From assembly GCA_902551185.1 (NCBI GenBank), contig CACDCN010000005.1:1-55973 (forward strand): a DNA stretch of 55,973 nt. Direction: 5' to 3'. Source of the stretch: an uncultured SAR86 cluster bacterium. GTDB taxonomy: Bacteria; Pseudomonadota; Gammaproteobacteria; Magnimaribacterales; D2472. The notes under the pieces were generated by a model, which was not told where the DNA came from, did no database searches, and saw only the letters and a list, made by a program, of their open reading frames with translations. Shown here piece after piece: positions 8,940-18,054 of the stretch. How positions within the stretch are numbered: position 1 is the stretch's first letter; each line of letters opens with the position of its first letter. Both the position numbers and the translations under genes were made by a program.

Positions 8940-10669
8940 TGAATAAAATTAAAATAATATTGATACCTCTTATTTTAATAGTTGTTGCTTGCACTTCAAA
9001 TAATGAAGATGAAAATAAAACATTTGATTCCTTTTTAAAAAACGAATGGCAAAAAACTCTTAGAGAAAATCCTATATTTGCTACCTATACAGGCGATAAG
9101 AGATACAACACTTTAATATCCTCAAATAGCATTGATAGATTTTATGAAGTTAAGATTTCTGAAGAAGAATCAATTAATACATTAAAATCTATTAGCTTTG
9201 ATAAATTAAATGAGGATAATCAGCTTAATTACAAACTTTATTTATTTGATCTTCAAAACAGTATTAATTTAAAAAATTATCCTACTTACTGTTATAGGCT
9301 TAACCAAAGAGGTGGTATTCAAAGTTTTTATGAAACTGGCGATAGATTAGTTTATTCATCAGAACAAGATTATCTTGATTGGTATAAAAGATTAGAACAA
9401 TTTTCAGAAAACATTAAAAACTCTATTGAGAATAATAAAAAATGTTTAAATGAAGGATTTACACAACCGAAGATAATAACAAATGGTGTTATTTCTCAAA
9501 TAGATGGAATCCTTAATGTATCAATTGAAAATAATCCGTACTACAAAGTTTTCTCAAAGATAGATAATGAATCATTACAAAACTTAGCCAAAGAATTAAT
9601 TATCAATAAAATAAATCCGGCCTATAAAGAATTAAATAATTTCTTAAAAAATGAATATCTACCAAATTCAAGGGATTCAATAGGCATCAAGGATGTGCCT
9701 AATGGAAATAAGTATTATGAACAGCTTGCTAAAAAGTTTACTACTACTGATCTTACGCCGGACGAAATCCATGAAATAGGTTGGGATGAATTAAGAAGAA
9801 TTAGATCAGAAATGGAACAAATTATTGAAGACTTAAATTGGAATGGAGATTTTAGTTCATTTTTAAATTATCTTAGAACAGATCCAAAGTTTTATTATGA
9901 CAATGCAGATGACTTGTTTGATGCATATTTAATAATGTCTAAAACAATTGATCCATTATTGCCTAAAATATTTAAAGTATTCCCGAGAGCTCCATACGGA
10001 GTAATACCAATTCCTGAGGAAACTGCGCCCTTTACTACGACTGCTTATTACAATAGACCATCACCAGGTAGGCCTGGATATTTTTATGCAAATCTTTATA
10101 AACCAGAATCTAGACCAAAATATGAAATTCCTGTTTTGACGGTGCATGAAGCAGTGCCGGGCCATCATTTCCAAATATCTATAGCACAAGAATTAGAAAA
10201 CGTTCCTGAATTTAGAAAACATGGTGGAATAACAGCATTTGTTGAGGGATGGGGTTTATATAGTGAAGAGCTTGGAGAGCATATGAATATATATGATGAT
10301 CCATATGATAAATTTGGGCAACTTACTTACGACATGTGGAGAGCAATTAGGCTGGTTGTTGATACAGGAATACATTACAAAGACTGGACTAGAGATGACG
10401 CTATAGATTTATTCCTAAAAAACTCAGCTAAATCTTTATTAGATATAGAAAATGAAGTTGATAGATATATTGCGTGGCCTGGACAGGCTTTGGCATATAA
10501 AATTGGTCAGTTAAAAATTCTTGAACTCAGAACTAGAGCAGAAAATCTTCTTGGTGATAAATACGATATTAAAGATTTCCATCATGAAGTATTAAAAAGA
10601 GGTTCGCTACCTCTTGAGTTACTTGAGTTTTATATTGATGAATGGATTAATCAGACTTTAAACTCTTAG
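8939..10669 (+). CDS. DUF885 family lipoprotein, putative metallopeptidase
   Basis: This 576-residue protein has a lipoprotein signal peptide: charged start 'MNKIKI', a hydrophobic stretch and lipobox 'VVAC' with Cys at residue 18. The body matches the DUF885 family, with 'VPGHHFQ' inside '[19 protein letters not shown]' (an HExxxxH-like zinc motif), '[16 protein letters not shown]' downstream and '[18 protein letters not shown]' near the end. Family members are regarded as zinc-dependent peptidases or hydrolases of unknown substrate. It starts on the last base of the ETF-QO stop and probably shares its transcript. Its 3' end overlaps the convergent DUF2256 gene. Confidence 0.88.
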   Translation: MNKIKIILIPLILIVVACTSNNEDENKTFDSFLKNEWQKTLRENPIFATYTGDKRYNTLISSNSIDRFYEVKISEEESINTLKSISFDKLNEDNQLNYKLYLFDLQNSINLKNYPTYCYRLNQRGGIQSFYETGDRLVYSSEQDYLDWYKRLEQFSENIKNSIENNKKCLNEGFTQPKIITNGVISQIDGILNVSIENNPYYKVFSKIDNESLQNLAKELIINKINPAYKELNNFLKNEYLPNSRDSIGIKDVPNGNKYYEQLAKKFTTTDLTPDEIHEIGWDELRRIRSEMEQIIEDLNWNGDFSSFLNYLRTDPKFYYDNADDLFDAYLIMSKTIDPLLPKIFKVFPRAPYGVIPIPEETAPFTTTAYYNRPSPGRPGYFYANLYKPESRPKYEIPVLTVHEAVPGHHFQISIAQELENVPEFRKHGGITAFVEGWGLYSEELGEHMNIYDDPYDKFGQLTYDMWRAIRLVVDTGIHYKDWTRDDAIDLFLKNSAKSLLDIENEVDRYIAWPGQALAYKIGQLKILELRTRAENLLGDKYDIKDFHHEVLKRGSLPLELLEFYIDEWINQTLNS

Positions 10670-10793
10670 ATCTTCTGCATTTCTCGCTACAGTAAATTAC
10701 ATTATCCCAATCTTTTTTCCATTTTTTTCTCCAAAAAAATGGTTTATTACACACTCGACATATTTTTTTTGGTAAGTGTATTTTTTTAATCAA
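10647..10793 (-). CDS. DUF2256 small zinc-binding protein (48 aa, TTG start)
   Basis: On the minus strand a 48-codon frame reads from TTG 10793 to TAA 10647. The peptide has '[19 protein letters not shown]' followed by '[13 protein letters not shown]'. This is the DUF2256 pattern: CxxC, the FxWRKKW core and CSxxC. Four Cys suggest a zinc knuckle. No ATG is available because a TAG lies in frame three codons upstream; TTG with GGA just before it is the likely start. It overlaps the 3' end of the DUF1285 gene by 8 nt and the convergent DUF885 gene by 23 nt. The function of the family is unknown. Confidence 0.85.
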   Translation of the reverse strand: MIKKIHLPKKICRVCNKPFFWRKKWKKDWDNVIYCSEKCRRSKSLKSD

Positions 10794-11319
10794 TTTTTCC
10801 TATTATGTGATTTATGTTATGACTGGGTATATATAATAAATCTTTATCTATGAATTTATTCTCTAGGGCAAAATTAATTAAATTATAATATGTATTTCTA
10901 TCTAGAAACCCTTCAATATTATCTCTAACATGAACTATAGGTATTGATGAGCCTTCATAGTTAATTAGTTTAGTTGTGTTTTTATTATTAAGTTGAAAGT
11001 CATAGTTTAAATTAGTAATGAATGTTACAAGATCATCCTGTATCAAATAATCAATTATTTTATAAGGAGCAAGTTCAATTTTAACTGGTACTTTTTCTAC
11101 AGGGGTTACTAAAAAATAATCATTCTTATCTTTTCTAAGAACTGTTGAAAATAAATTTATTAATTTTGTATTCTTGACTGGTGAATTATTGTAAAACCAT
11201 TCCCCTTCTCTATTTATGAAAAATTCCTGACCATCACATAATTCTGGATTCCATTTATGCACAGGAGGAAATTTTTTATTTTGTCCTTGAAGGTCTTTTG
11301 TAATTTTAGAAATACTCAT
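10786..11319 (-). CDS. DUF1285 family protein
   Basis: This 177-residue soluble protein has the DUF1285 layout: '[20 protein letters not shown]' early, '[20 protein letters not shown]', '[20 protein letters not shown]' and a C-terminal region with '[18 protein letters not shown]'. Structures from the family show a two-domain fold of unknown role. Its start overlaps the LysE-type gene by 14 nt, and it overlaps the downstream DUF2256 gene, so it is near the end of the long minus-strand run. No function can be assigned. Confidence 0.82.
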   Translation of the reverse strand: MSISKITKDLQGQNKKFPPVHKWNPELCDGQEFFINREGEWFYNNSPVKNTKLINLFSTVLRKDKNDYFLVTPVEKVPVKIELAPYKIIDYLIQDDLVTFITNLNYDFQLNNKNTTKLINYEGSSIPIVHVRDNIEGFLDRNTYYNLINFALENKFIDKDLLYIPSHNINHIIGKID

Positions 11320-11911
11320 ATATAGACCTAATTAATATTAATAATCCGATTGCACATAATATAATCGACATAGCAGAAGATATATATTTATTTGAATAAA
11401 CATTAAATGTTTTGTTTTTTGATGTAGTAACAACAAAGCTTAAAAAAATAAACCATATAGATGACATAGCTGCAAAATAAATTGGATAAATATAAAAATA
11501 TATTCCATTTAAATTATCGATAATAATACTAAATAAAGAAACAAAGAATAAAAATGCTTTTATGTTGAAAATATTAGTAATTAAGCCATTTAAAAAACTA
11601 TTTTTAGATTGATTATTATTTATTTCAGTACTTAGTTGTGAATTACTTACAAACATGGTCATTCCTAAATAAAAAATATATGCGCCTCCAATAAGACTAA
11701 TAATTAACTTATACAAGTCATTTGATAAAATTATTATGGAAATTCCATTTATTGCTAACAAGCAATGAACATAGATTCCTAAGCCTATTCCAATTGCAGC
11801 TTTAATACCTTCAACTCTTCCATGAAGAGAAACCTGTCTTAAGACTATAGCTGTATCAGGCCCTGGACTCGTAAGTGCTATCAAGTGCGCAAGAGCTGAC
11901 CAAAGAAACAT
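11306..11911 (-). CDS. LysE/RhtB-family amino-acid exporter
   Basis: This 201-residue membrane protein has about six helices and the family N-terminal motif 'LIALTSPGPDTAIVLRQ', followed by 'GIKAAIGIGLGIYVHCLL' and 'GGAYIFYLGMTMF'. The middle section 'SFLNGLITNIFNIKAFLFF' matches the conserved N-P-K-like loop (here N-I-K). Members export amino acids such as lysine, threonine or homoserine lactones; the substrate here is not predictable. It follows murB by 3 nt on the same strand and overlaps DUF1285. Confidence 0.88.
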   Translation of the reverse strand: MFLWSALAHLIALTSPGPDTAIVLRQVSLHGRVEGIKAAIGIGLGIYVHCLLAINGISIIILSNDLYKLIISLIGGAYIFYLGMTMFVSNSQLSTEINNNQSKNSFLNGLITNIFNIKAFLFFVSLFSIIIDNLNGIYFYIYPIYFAAMSSIWFIFLSFVVTTSKNKTFNVYSNKYISSAMSIILCAIGLLILIRSIYEYF

Positions 11912-11914
11912 AAT

Positions 11915-12919
11915 TTAATTAGGAATAATAGTTGGTTCAATTTCAAGTGGTATATTAAATACCTCAAAAACTTTAGATTTAATTTGATTAGCATATTCCA
12001 ATATATTAGTTTGTGAGGTTTCAGAATTAGTAATTAATACTAAAGCATGTTTATCATAAATTTTTATATTATTATCATTAATAAGATCATTTTTAATGAG
12101 CTGTATTAATCTTGCTGCACCAACCTTTACATATACAGAATCAATATCCCAAATAATTAATCTATCTAATGAAAAATGATCAGTATTGATTTTATTTTTA
12201 TCTATAATAGGATTTTTAAAGAAACTTCCAGCATTAGGAACTTCATCTGGATTTGGGAGTATTGAATTTCTTATCTTACAAACAATATCTGATACAGAAT
12301 CTAAATTCAGAGAATTTGAATCAATTTTATTTTGATATAAGTAGGTTTGAATAGACTTGTAATCTAAATTTAATCTATTTATAGAGTCTGTCTTAAAATC
12401 AATATTAAATATTATTAAATTACCTTTTTTTAATGAAGAATCTCTATATGAAAAGTTACATTGTTCTTTCGTTAGAGTTACAAACTTACCTGTTTCATAG
12501 TTAAAACAATCTACTTTATTTATAAGATTAGAAACTTCCTGACCATATGCGCCTATATTCTGAATTGGTGCAGCTCCAACTGTGCCTGGTATTAAGGATA
12601 AATTTTCAAAACCATAGATATTTTTACTTACCATCTCTTTGACTAAAAAATGCCAATTAATTGATGCTCCAACAGACACAATATTTGTCTCATTTAGATA
12701 TTTAATATTATTAAATAATGGTTTGATTATAATTCCATCATAATATTCAGGCGGAACTATATTTGTCCCCTCGCCCAAGATAAATACTGGTAATTTTTTA
12801 TTAGATATAAAAACATGTAAATCATTAAATTCATTTTTATTATTTATTTCTACATAAAATTTACATGATGATTTTATTTGAAGTGAATTTTTTATTTTGT
12901 GGTTTTCAAATATATTCAT
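11915..12919 (-). CDS. murB: UDP-N-acetylenolpyruvoylglucosamine reductase
   Basis: This 334-residue enzyme reduces UDP-GlcNAc-enolpyruvate to UDP-MurNAc in peptidoglycan synthesis. The FAD-binding part has 'FILGEGTNIVPP' and 'SLIPGTVGAAPIQNIGAYG'. The catalytic Arg is in 'FSYRDSSLKK', the Ser proton donor in 'PNAGSFFKNP', and a Glu lies near the C-terminus in 'FNIPLEIEPTI'. It is the type I (E. coli-like) form. It overlaps kdsB by 4 nt; kdsB-murB adjacency is also found in Pseudomonas. Confidence 0.95.
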   Translation of the reverse strand: MNIFENHKIKNSLQIKSSCKFYVEINNKNEFNDLHVFISNKKLPVFILGEGTNIVPPEYYDGIIIKPLFNNIKYLNETNIVSVGASINWHFLVKEMVSKNIYGFENLSLIPGTVGAAPIQNIGAYGQEVSNLINKVDCFNYETGKFVTLTKEQCNFSYRDSSLKKGNLIIFNIDFKTDSINRLNLDYKSIQTYLYQNKIDSNSLNLDSVSDIVCKIRNSILPNPDEVPNAGSFFKNPIIDKNKINTDHFSLDRLIIWDIDSVYVKVGAARLIQLIKNDLINDNNIKIYDKHALVLITNSETSQTNILEYANQIKSKVFEVFNIPLEIEPTIIPN

Positions 12920-13626
12920 TTATTCTGTAGATATTTACTAGCGGCAATGACATCCTGCTCAGTATCAATTCCATTTGGTATATTTCCATCATAATAAGAA
13001 ACATAAATACTATAATTATTTTCCAAAAATCTTAATTGTTCTAATTTAAATTCTAGTTCACTTTTTGTAGGCTCTAAATTAACAAGATTATTTAAGATCT
13101 TATATGAATAACCATATATACCTATATGCCTCATAGGATTACTAAAATTTCCAACTCTTGCAAAATTTTTTGCATACATGCTGTTATCAGTTTCAACTAA
13201 CACACAATTGGGATCAGATATATCATCATTGGTTTTGATTTTTGTTGAAACAGTTATTACATCACAATCATTATCATTGAAATCATTTATAACTTGATAA
13301 ATTAATTCTTTAGGAATAAATGGTTCATCGCCTTGAAGATTTAAAATAAAAGTATCGTCAGGAAGATTTAACTTATTTGCAGCTTCATAGATTCTATCGG
13401 TACCAGATATGTGATCTGAAGTCATAATAACATTCGATGATATTTTAAGAATGTTATCTTTTATTTTTTCAGAGTCAGTTGCAACATATGTATTAGATGA
13501 AATATTTAGAGCATTTTTAAAAACTCTTTGGATAAGTGTTTCTCCATTTATGTCTATAAGAGGCTTATTCTTAATCCTTGTTGAGCCAATTCTTGATGGT
13601 ATTAAAATATAAATACTTTCATTCAT
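12916..13626 (-). CDS. kdsB: 3-deoxy-manno-octulosonate cytidylyltransferase
   Basis: This 236-residue CMP-KDO synthetase activates KDO for transfer to lipid A. It has 'ILIPSRIGSTRIKNKPL' (nucleotide-binding start), 'YVATDSEKI', 'MTSDHISGTDRIYEA', 'NLQGDEPFIP' and 'RHIGIYGYSYKIL', ending with 'GIDTEQDVIAASKYL', all typical of KdsB. It begins 1 nt after the msbA::lpxK stop codon and overlaps murB, so lipid A flipping/phosphorylation and KDO activation are coupled in one transcript. Confidence 0.96.
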   Translation of the reverse strand: MNESIYILIPSRIGSTRIKNKPLIDINGETLIQRVFKNALNISSNTYVATDSEKIKDNILKISSNVIMTSDHISGTDRIYEAANKLNLPDDTFILNLQGDEPFIPKELIYQVINDFNDNDCDVITVSTKIKTNDDISDPNCVLVETDNSMYAKNFARVGNFSNPMRHIGIYGYSYKILNNLVNLEPTKSELEFKLEQLRFLENNYSIYVSYYDGNIPNGIDTEQDVIAASKYLQNK

Positions 13627-13627
13627 A

Positions 13628-16387
13628 TTAAGAAATTGATTTTAATTTATCTTCAAGATCATCTATAAATTTATTATTAACATCTGCGTCAATTGTTAAA
13701 TACCAAATCTTATTATTATCAAAGTCTTTGCATTTAGATGCATCTTTTTCAGTCATAATAATTGGGAGATGATCTAAATAAAAAATATCATTTGATGAGA
13801 AATTATGATGATCTGGGTATGGATGTCTAATGATATCAAATCCTAATTTATCCAATAGATCAAAAAACCTTCCTGGGTTGCCCAATCCAGCAACAGCATG
13901 AACTTGGTTATGCATAGGCCAATCTTCAACACTGTATGATTTGCCTGATTTTAAATGAACAAATTTAGAAGGAATTATATTCATTAAATATTCATTATCT
14001 TTGGTTGGTCCGCTATTATTAACAACAAAATCAACTGTTTTTAATCTTGATTTAGATTCTCTCAAAGGACCAGCCGGGAAAGTTAAATTGTTTCCCAATC
14101 TTCTTTTTCCATCAATTACATTAATTTCAATATCTCTTCCCATTTTATAATGCTGAAGCCCGTCATCAGAAATTATTACATCACAATCATGGTTAGCTAT
14201 TAATTTCTTTACGGCTCTTACTCTATTTTTATCTATATAAAAGGGTATATTTAATTTAGCTAATATTTGAGCCTCATCTCCTGTTTCTTTAACAGATGTA
14301 TTCTCATTTACTCGTAAGGTTTCTTTAAAACTTCCACCATAGCCTCTGCTTACTATTCCAGGTCGATATCCTTTATCTATTAATTTTGTTGCAATATATT
14401 TAACCAATGGAGTTTTTCCAGTACCGCCAATAGTTAAATTGCCAACAACTATTACCGGTATATCTGGTTTAAATAATTTAACTTTATTTTTAATATATTT
14501 TCTTCTTCTTCTATTAGTTAAATATGAAAATAATAATGAAAATGGATATAGCAGATACAGCCATATACTTTTTTTATACCAACTATCTACAACAAAACTT
14601 GTTGAAACCTCATCTTCATATTCAGGTAAGAATAATTGAGTAGTTGTTGATTTTTTCTTTTCAACTTGAGGAGAGTCTTCAAATTTATTTTTATACAACG
14701 AATAATATATAGATTTATTATCTAATAATTCACTATGGGATCCTGATTCAACTATTTCGCCATTATCTAAAACTATTATTTTTGATGCATTTTCTATAGT
14801 AGATAATCTATGTGCTATTACTATAGTTGTCCTATTTGTAATTAATTTTTCTAACGCTTCCTGTACGATCAATTCAGATTCTGTATCTAATGCTGAGGTA
14901 GCTTCATCTAAAATGATTATAGGTGAATCTTTATAAAATGCTCTTGCTATTGCTAATCGTTGTCTTTGACCTCCTGATAAAAGAACGCCATCATCACCAA
15001 TTTCTGACTCAAAGCCTTCTGGTAGATTCTGTATAAACTCATCGCAACCTGACAACTTTGAAGATTCTTTGAGTTTTTCAACATCTATAGAATCATCTCC
15101 ATAAGCAATATTTTTTGCGATAGTATCATTAAATAAGGACGGTGATTGATTAACAATAGATATCGAAGCTCTTAAATGATTTAAAGAAAAATCTGATATT
15201 GGAATATTATCAATTAATATTTCACCAGAGGTATGGTTATAAAATCTAGGAATTAAATTTGCAATAGTTGATTTGCCTGAACCAGATTTGCCAACTATTG
15301 CCACTGTTTCATTTTTATTTATTGAAAAATTAATATCATTTAATATTTGATTTCCAGTTTCATATGAAAAGTTAATATCTTTAAATTCTATACTTCCACT
15401 AATCTTACTTTCATTTTCACCAGTATCTTGTTCTATTTCTTGATCTAGTTGATTAAATATTTCATTAGCTGCTGCTAATCCCTTTTGTACAATAATATTT
15501 ATATTTGATAATTGTCTTATAGGTTTTGCCATTAAACCAGCAGCTGTAAAAAATGCTACAAATGTTTCAGCATCTAATGAAATTCCTAATTTAGCACCTA
15601 ATGCAAAGTAAGCGACAATTGATAATGAAATTGATACAAGTACTTGAATAATTGGTGTTGCCATATTCCCAGTTGCTTCAAGTTTAAGGTTTTGATTTTT
15701 ATTTGAAGCATTAGCAATTAAAAATCTTGAATTTTCATATTCTTGTGCGTTAAAACTTTTAATTTCAACATGGCCATCAACTGCTTCAGATGCTATATGT
15801 GTAACATCTCCCATAGCAGTTTGTATTTTAGTTGCTAACTTTTTAAGTCTTTTTCCAGCCACATAAACTATTAAGGCAATTAATGGCGCTGTGCCAATTA
15901 GTAATAATGTTAATTTAAAATTTAATATAAGTAGATATACAAATAATCCTATTAAAAGAAATCCTTCTCTTATAAGTGTTTTAACTGCATTAGAGGCAGC
16001 ACCTGATACTTGAGTTGTTGTAAATGTAATTCTGTTGATTAGTTGTCCAGATTGATTTCCATCAAAATATGATTTAGGAAGATCGTGTAATTTTTTAAAT
16101 AATTCTTCTCTCAAATCATGAACTATTCCAAAACCTACTTTTGACATAAAGTAATTTCCAATAAAAAAACCTATACCTCTTCCAATTGCAATAAAAATTA
16201 AAGACAAGGCTAGTAAAGAATTAAAATTTTGTTCCTCAGAATTTATATAACTAATTATTCTTCTTATCCACTCAACCGCTGCAATATCAGCAAAAGCAAA
16301 AGTAATAAAGCCTATAACACTTATAAAAAATGACCATTTATATCTAAAGGTATAACCTAACAGTCTTTTTAAACTTCCTTCTTTCAT
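13628..16387 (-). CDS. MsbA-LpxK fusion: lipid A flippase joined to tetraacyldisaccharide 4'-kinase
   Basis: This single 919-residue ORF holds two complete enzymes. Residues ~1-570 are an MsbA-type ABC exporter: six-helix membrane domain, Walker A 'GKSGSGKST' at ~366-374, signature 'LSGGQRQR' at ~470, Walker B 'IIILDEATSALD' at ~490-501 and the H-loop His at ~525. After a charged linker (~570-600), residues ~601-919 are LpxK, with 'WLYLLYPFSLLFSYLTNRRR' as membrane anchor, P-loop 'VGNLTIGGTGKTP' at ~648-660, 'VSRGYGG', 'DEAQILA', 'ISDDGLQHY' and 'RHPYPDHHNFS'. LpxK adds the lipid A 4'-phosphate; MsbA flips the product across the inner membrane. No Met lies between ~residue 565 and the LpxK P-loop, so separate ATG initiation of LpxK is unlikely. 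Other gammaproteobacteria carry the two as adjacent genes. Confidence 0.93.
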   Translation of the reverse strand: MKEGSLKRLLGYTFRYKWSFFISVIGFITFAFADIAAVEWIRRIISYINSEEQNFNSLLALSLIFIAIGRGIGFFIGNYFMSKVGFGIVHDLREELFKKLHDLPKSYFDGNQSGQLINRITFTTTQVSGAASNAVKTLIREGFLLIGLFVYLLILNFKLTLLLIGTAPLIALIVYVAGKRLKKLATKIQTAMGDVTHIASEAVDGHVEIKSFNAQEYENSRFLIANASNKNQNLKLEATGNMATPIIQVLVSISLSIVAYFALGAKLGISLDAETFVAFFTAAGLMAKPIRQLSNINIIVQKGLAAANEIFNQLDQEIEQDTGENESKISGSIEFKDINFSYETGNQILNDINFSINKNETVAIVGKSGSGKSTIANLIPRFYNHTSGEILIDNIPISDFSLNHLRASISIVNQSPSLFNDTIAKNIAYGDDSIDVEKLKESSKLSGCDEFIQNLPEGFESEIGDDGVLLSGGQRQRLAIARAFYKDSPIIILDEATSALDTESELIVQEALEKLITNRTTIVIAHRLSTIENASKIIVLDNGEIVESGSHSELLDNKSIYYSLYKNKFEDSPQVEKKKSTTTQLFLPEYEDEVSTSFVVDSWYKKSIWLYLLYPFSLLFSYLTNRRRRKYIKNKVKLFKPDIPVIVVGNLTIGGTGKTPLVKYIATKLIDKGYRPGIVSRGYGGSFKETLRVNENTSVKETGDEAQILAKLNIPFYIDKNRVRAVKKLIANHDCDVIISDDGLQHYKMGRDIEINVIDGKRRLGNNLTFPAGPLRESKSRLKTVDFVVNNSGPTKDNEYLMNIIPSKFVHLKSGKSYSVEDWPMHNQVHAVAGLGNPGRFFDLLDKLGFDIIRHPYPDHHNFSSNDIFYLDHLPIIMTEKDASKCKDFDNNKIWYLTIDADVNNKFIDDLEDKLKSIS

Positions 16388-16785
16388 TTTTCTATCGTTC
16401 TAATTTGAACTTCATTAAATCCATGCTTATTTAAAATATCCATTACAGTTATAACCCATAAATGTAATGTTGTTGACTCAGCACTTAATATAAGAGATTT
16501 ATTATTCTCTAATTCAAATATTGCTTGTTCAAGATCATTTAAATCATCTATATTAAATAATTTATTATTTATAAATACACTACCATCGCTAATGATTATT
16601 ATTTCGTTAAGTGATTGGACAGTTTTATACTGAAATGATTCAGTTTTTGGTAGCTCTAAAGAAAGGAATTGTGAATCGCCTACTTTTGATGTAACTACAA
16701 AAAAAATAACTAATAAAAAAACAATGTCTATTAGAGGTGTTATTTCAATAGAAAATGATGATTTATTGTCTGTAGTAAACTTCAT
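16384..16785 (-). CDS. exbD: ExbD/TolR-family biopolymer transport protein
   Basis: This 133-residue protein has a short cytoplasmic N-terminus and one membrane helix at about residues 14-36, 'IEITPLIDIVFLLVIFFVVT', which contains the conserved proton-path Asp of the ExbD/TolR family. A periplasmic domain of about 95 residues follows. With ExbB it converts proton-motive force into mechanical work. The pair sits directly upstream of msbA, as in Pseudomonas. Whether it energises TonB for the receptors found later in the window is inference. It overlaps the msbA::lpxK start by 4 nt and the exbB stop by 1 nt. Confidence 0.9.
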   Translation of the reverse strand: MKFTTDNKSSFSIEITPLIDIVFLLVIFFVVTSKVGDSQFLSLELPKTESFQYKTVQSLNEIIIISDGSVFINNKLFNIDDLNDLEQAIFELENNKSLILSAESTTLHLWVITVMDILNKHGFNEVQIRTIEK

Positions 16786-17381
16786 TAGTTAATAATATCT
16801 ATAAAATCAGAAACTTCTTTCTGTAAGGTGATTAATAAATATGTTATTTTTTGTTCAAAATATTTATGCATTACCAATCCAGGAACAGCAATAAATAAAC
16901 CAAAAGCTGTGGTTATTAAGGCTTGGGATATTCCTGATGCAAGTAAATCTGGGTTTGCACCAGCAGTTTCAGTCAACCCTGTAAAAGCTGTAATCATACC
17001 TACTACTGTACCTAATAAGCCTAACAATGGACTAATTGTTGCAATAGTTCCTAACATTGTTAAATTTCTTTCAAGGCCATACTTAACTTCTATTGCTTTT
17101 TCTTCAATTTTTGATTCTAAGTTATCTCTTTGGAGATTTTTATATTTAATACAATTAATTAATAAAAACCCTAAAGATGATAAGTTTGCTATCTCAGAAG
17201 CTTGCTTTTTAGAGAGTGACTCTTTGTCTAATAAATTAATTATTTGGGCTTTTAGACCTTTAGGTGATACTAATCTGTTTTGTAAAAACCATGAACGTTC
17301 TATTGTTATAGTAATAATAAGTACGCTGCATGCCAATAATGGCCACATAAAAGGTCCGCCAGCTGTAATAAATTCATTCAT
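16785..17381 (-). CDS. exbB: ExbB/TolQ/MotA-family proton channel protein
   Basis: This 198-residue protein has three membrane helices: '[20 protein letters not shown]' at the N-terminus and two in the C-terminal half. The family core is '[20 protein letters not shown]', '[11 protein letters not shown]' and '[20 protein letters not shown]'. It forms the ExbB-ExbD motor. It overlaps the lolD stop by 8 nt, so the lol and exb genes are translationally coupled. A long antisense frame lies opposite this gene and is a shadow. Confidence 0.93.
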   Translation of the reverse strand: MNEFITAGGPFMWPLLACSVLIITITIERSWFLQNRLVSPKGLKAQIINLLDKESLSKKQASEIANLSSLGFLLINCIKYKNLQRDNLESKIEEKAIEVKYGLERNLTMLGTIATISPLLGLLGTVVGMITAFTGLTETAGANPDLLASGISQALITTAFGLFIAVPGLVMHKYFEQKITYLLITLQKEVSDFIDIIN

Positions 17382-18054
17382 TTAATTCACTTAATTTTGA
17401 CTCAGAGAGTTCATATACCTTTTTAAAAGCTTTAATAAACTCATTATCATGAGTAGCTGTAATTAAAGCAATACCATGGTTATTTGACATATCTATTAAA
17501 AGGTTTTGAATATGATTTGCATTCTCATAATCTAAATTACCAGTAGGCTCATCTAAAAATAAAAATTTTGGTTTATTGATTAAAGCTCTAGCTATAGCGG
17601 CTCTTTGTTTCTCACCACCAGAAAGCTTCCATGGCAAGTGGTCTTTTCTTTCATAAATATCTAGATATTTCATTATTTCAATAGATCTAGATTTATTGGT
17701 TTTATTTAAACTATTATTTAATAATAAGGGTATATGTATATTTTCTTCAATAGTAAGATCTTCCAGTAAATGATGAAATTGATATACAAAACCAAAATTA
17801 AGTAATCTAATTTGACTTAATTCTTTATTCTTTAGATCTAAGAGAAATCTATTTTTAAATCTAACATGGCCTTGGGTTGGTTTATCTAATCCCGCCATAA
17901 TATGCAGTAAGGTAGACTTACCAGCACCTGATTTTCCCGATATTGCTATTCGTTCATTTTCTGCAATCGAAATATTTATATTCTTAAGAACACTTAGCGA
18001 TTCATTATTTAAAATAAATGATTTGGATATATCAATACATTCTAGTTTATTCAT
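17374..18054 (-). CDS. lolD: Lipoprotein-releasing system ATP-binding protein
   Basis: This 226-residue ABC ATPase has Walker A 'GKSGAGKST' near residue 40, '[18 protein letters not shown]' (Q-loop and the LolD/MacB-type segment), signature '[15 protein letters not shown]', Walker B '[12 protein letters not shown]' and the H-loop His in 'ATHD'. With the LolC/E membrane subunit it extracts outer-membrane lipoproteins from the inner membrane for LolA. It overlaps the membrane subunit gene upstream by 8 nt and exbB downstream by 8 nt. Confidence 0.95.
   Translation of the reverse strand: MNKLECIDISKSFILNNESLSVLKNINISIAENERIAISGKSGAGKSTLLHIMAGLDKPTQGHVRFKNRFLLDLKNKELSQIRLLNFGFVYQFHHLLEDLTIEENIHIPLLLNNSLNKTNKSRSIEIMKYLDIYERKDHLPWKLSGGEKQRAAIARALINKPKFLFLDEPTGNLDYENANHIQNLLIDMSNNHGIALITATHDNEFIKAFKKVYELSESKLSELNE

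Noticed and set aside
14590-14720. A possible missed frameshift or stop between MsbA and LpxK
   Set aside because: The translation is continuous with plausible linker composition and correct sequence on both sides. No stop or phase change is seen, so it is reported as a true fusion.
16828-17385. A 185-codon plus-strand frame opposite exbB
   Set aside because: It is antisense to a clear ExbB/TolQ gene, has no family motif and no ribosome site; AT-rich three-codon shadowing explains it.
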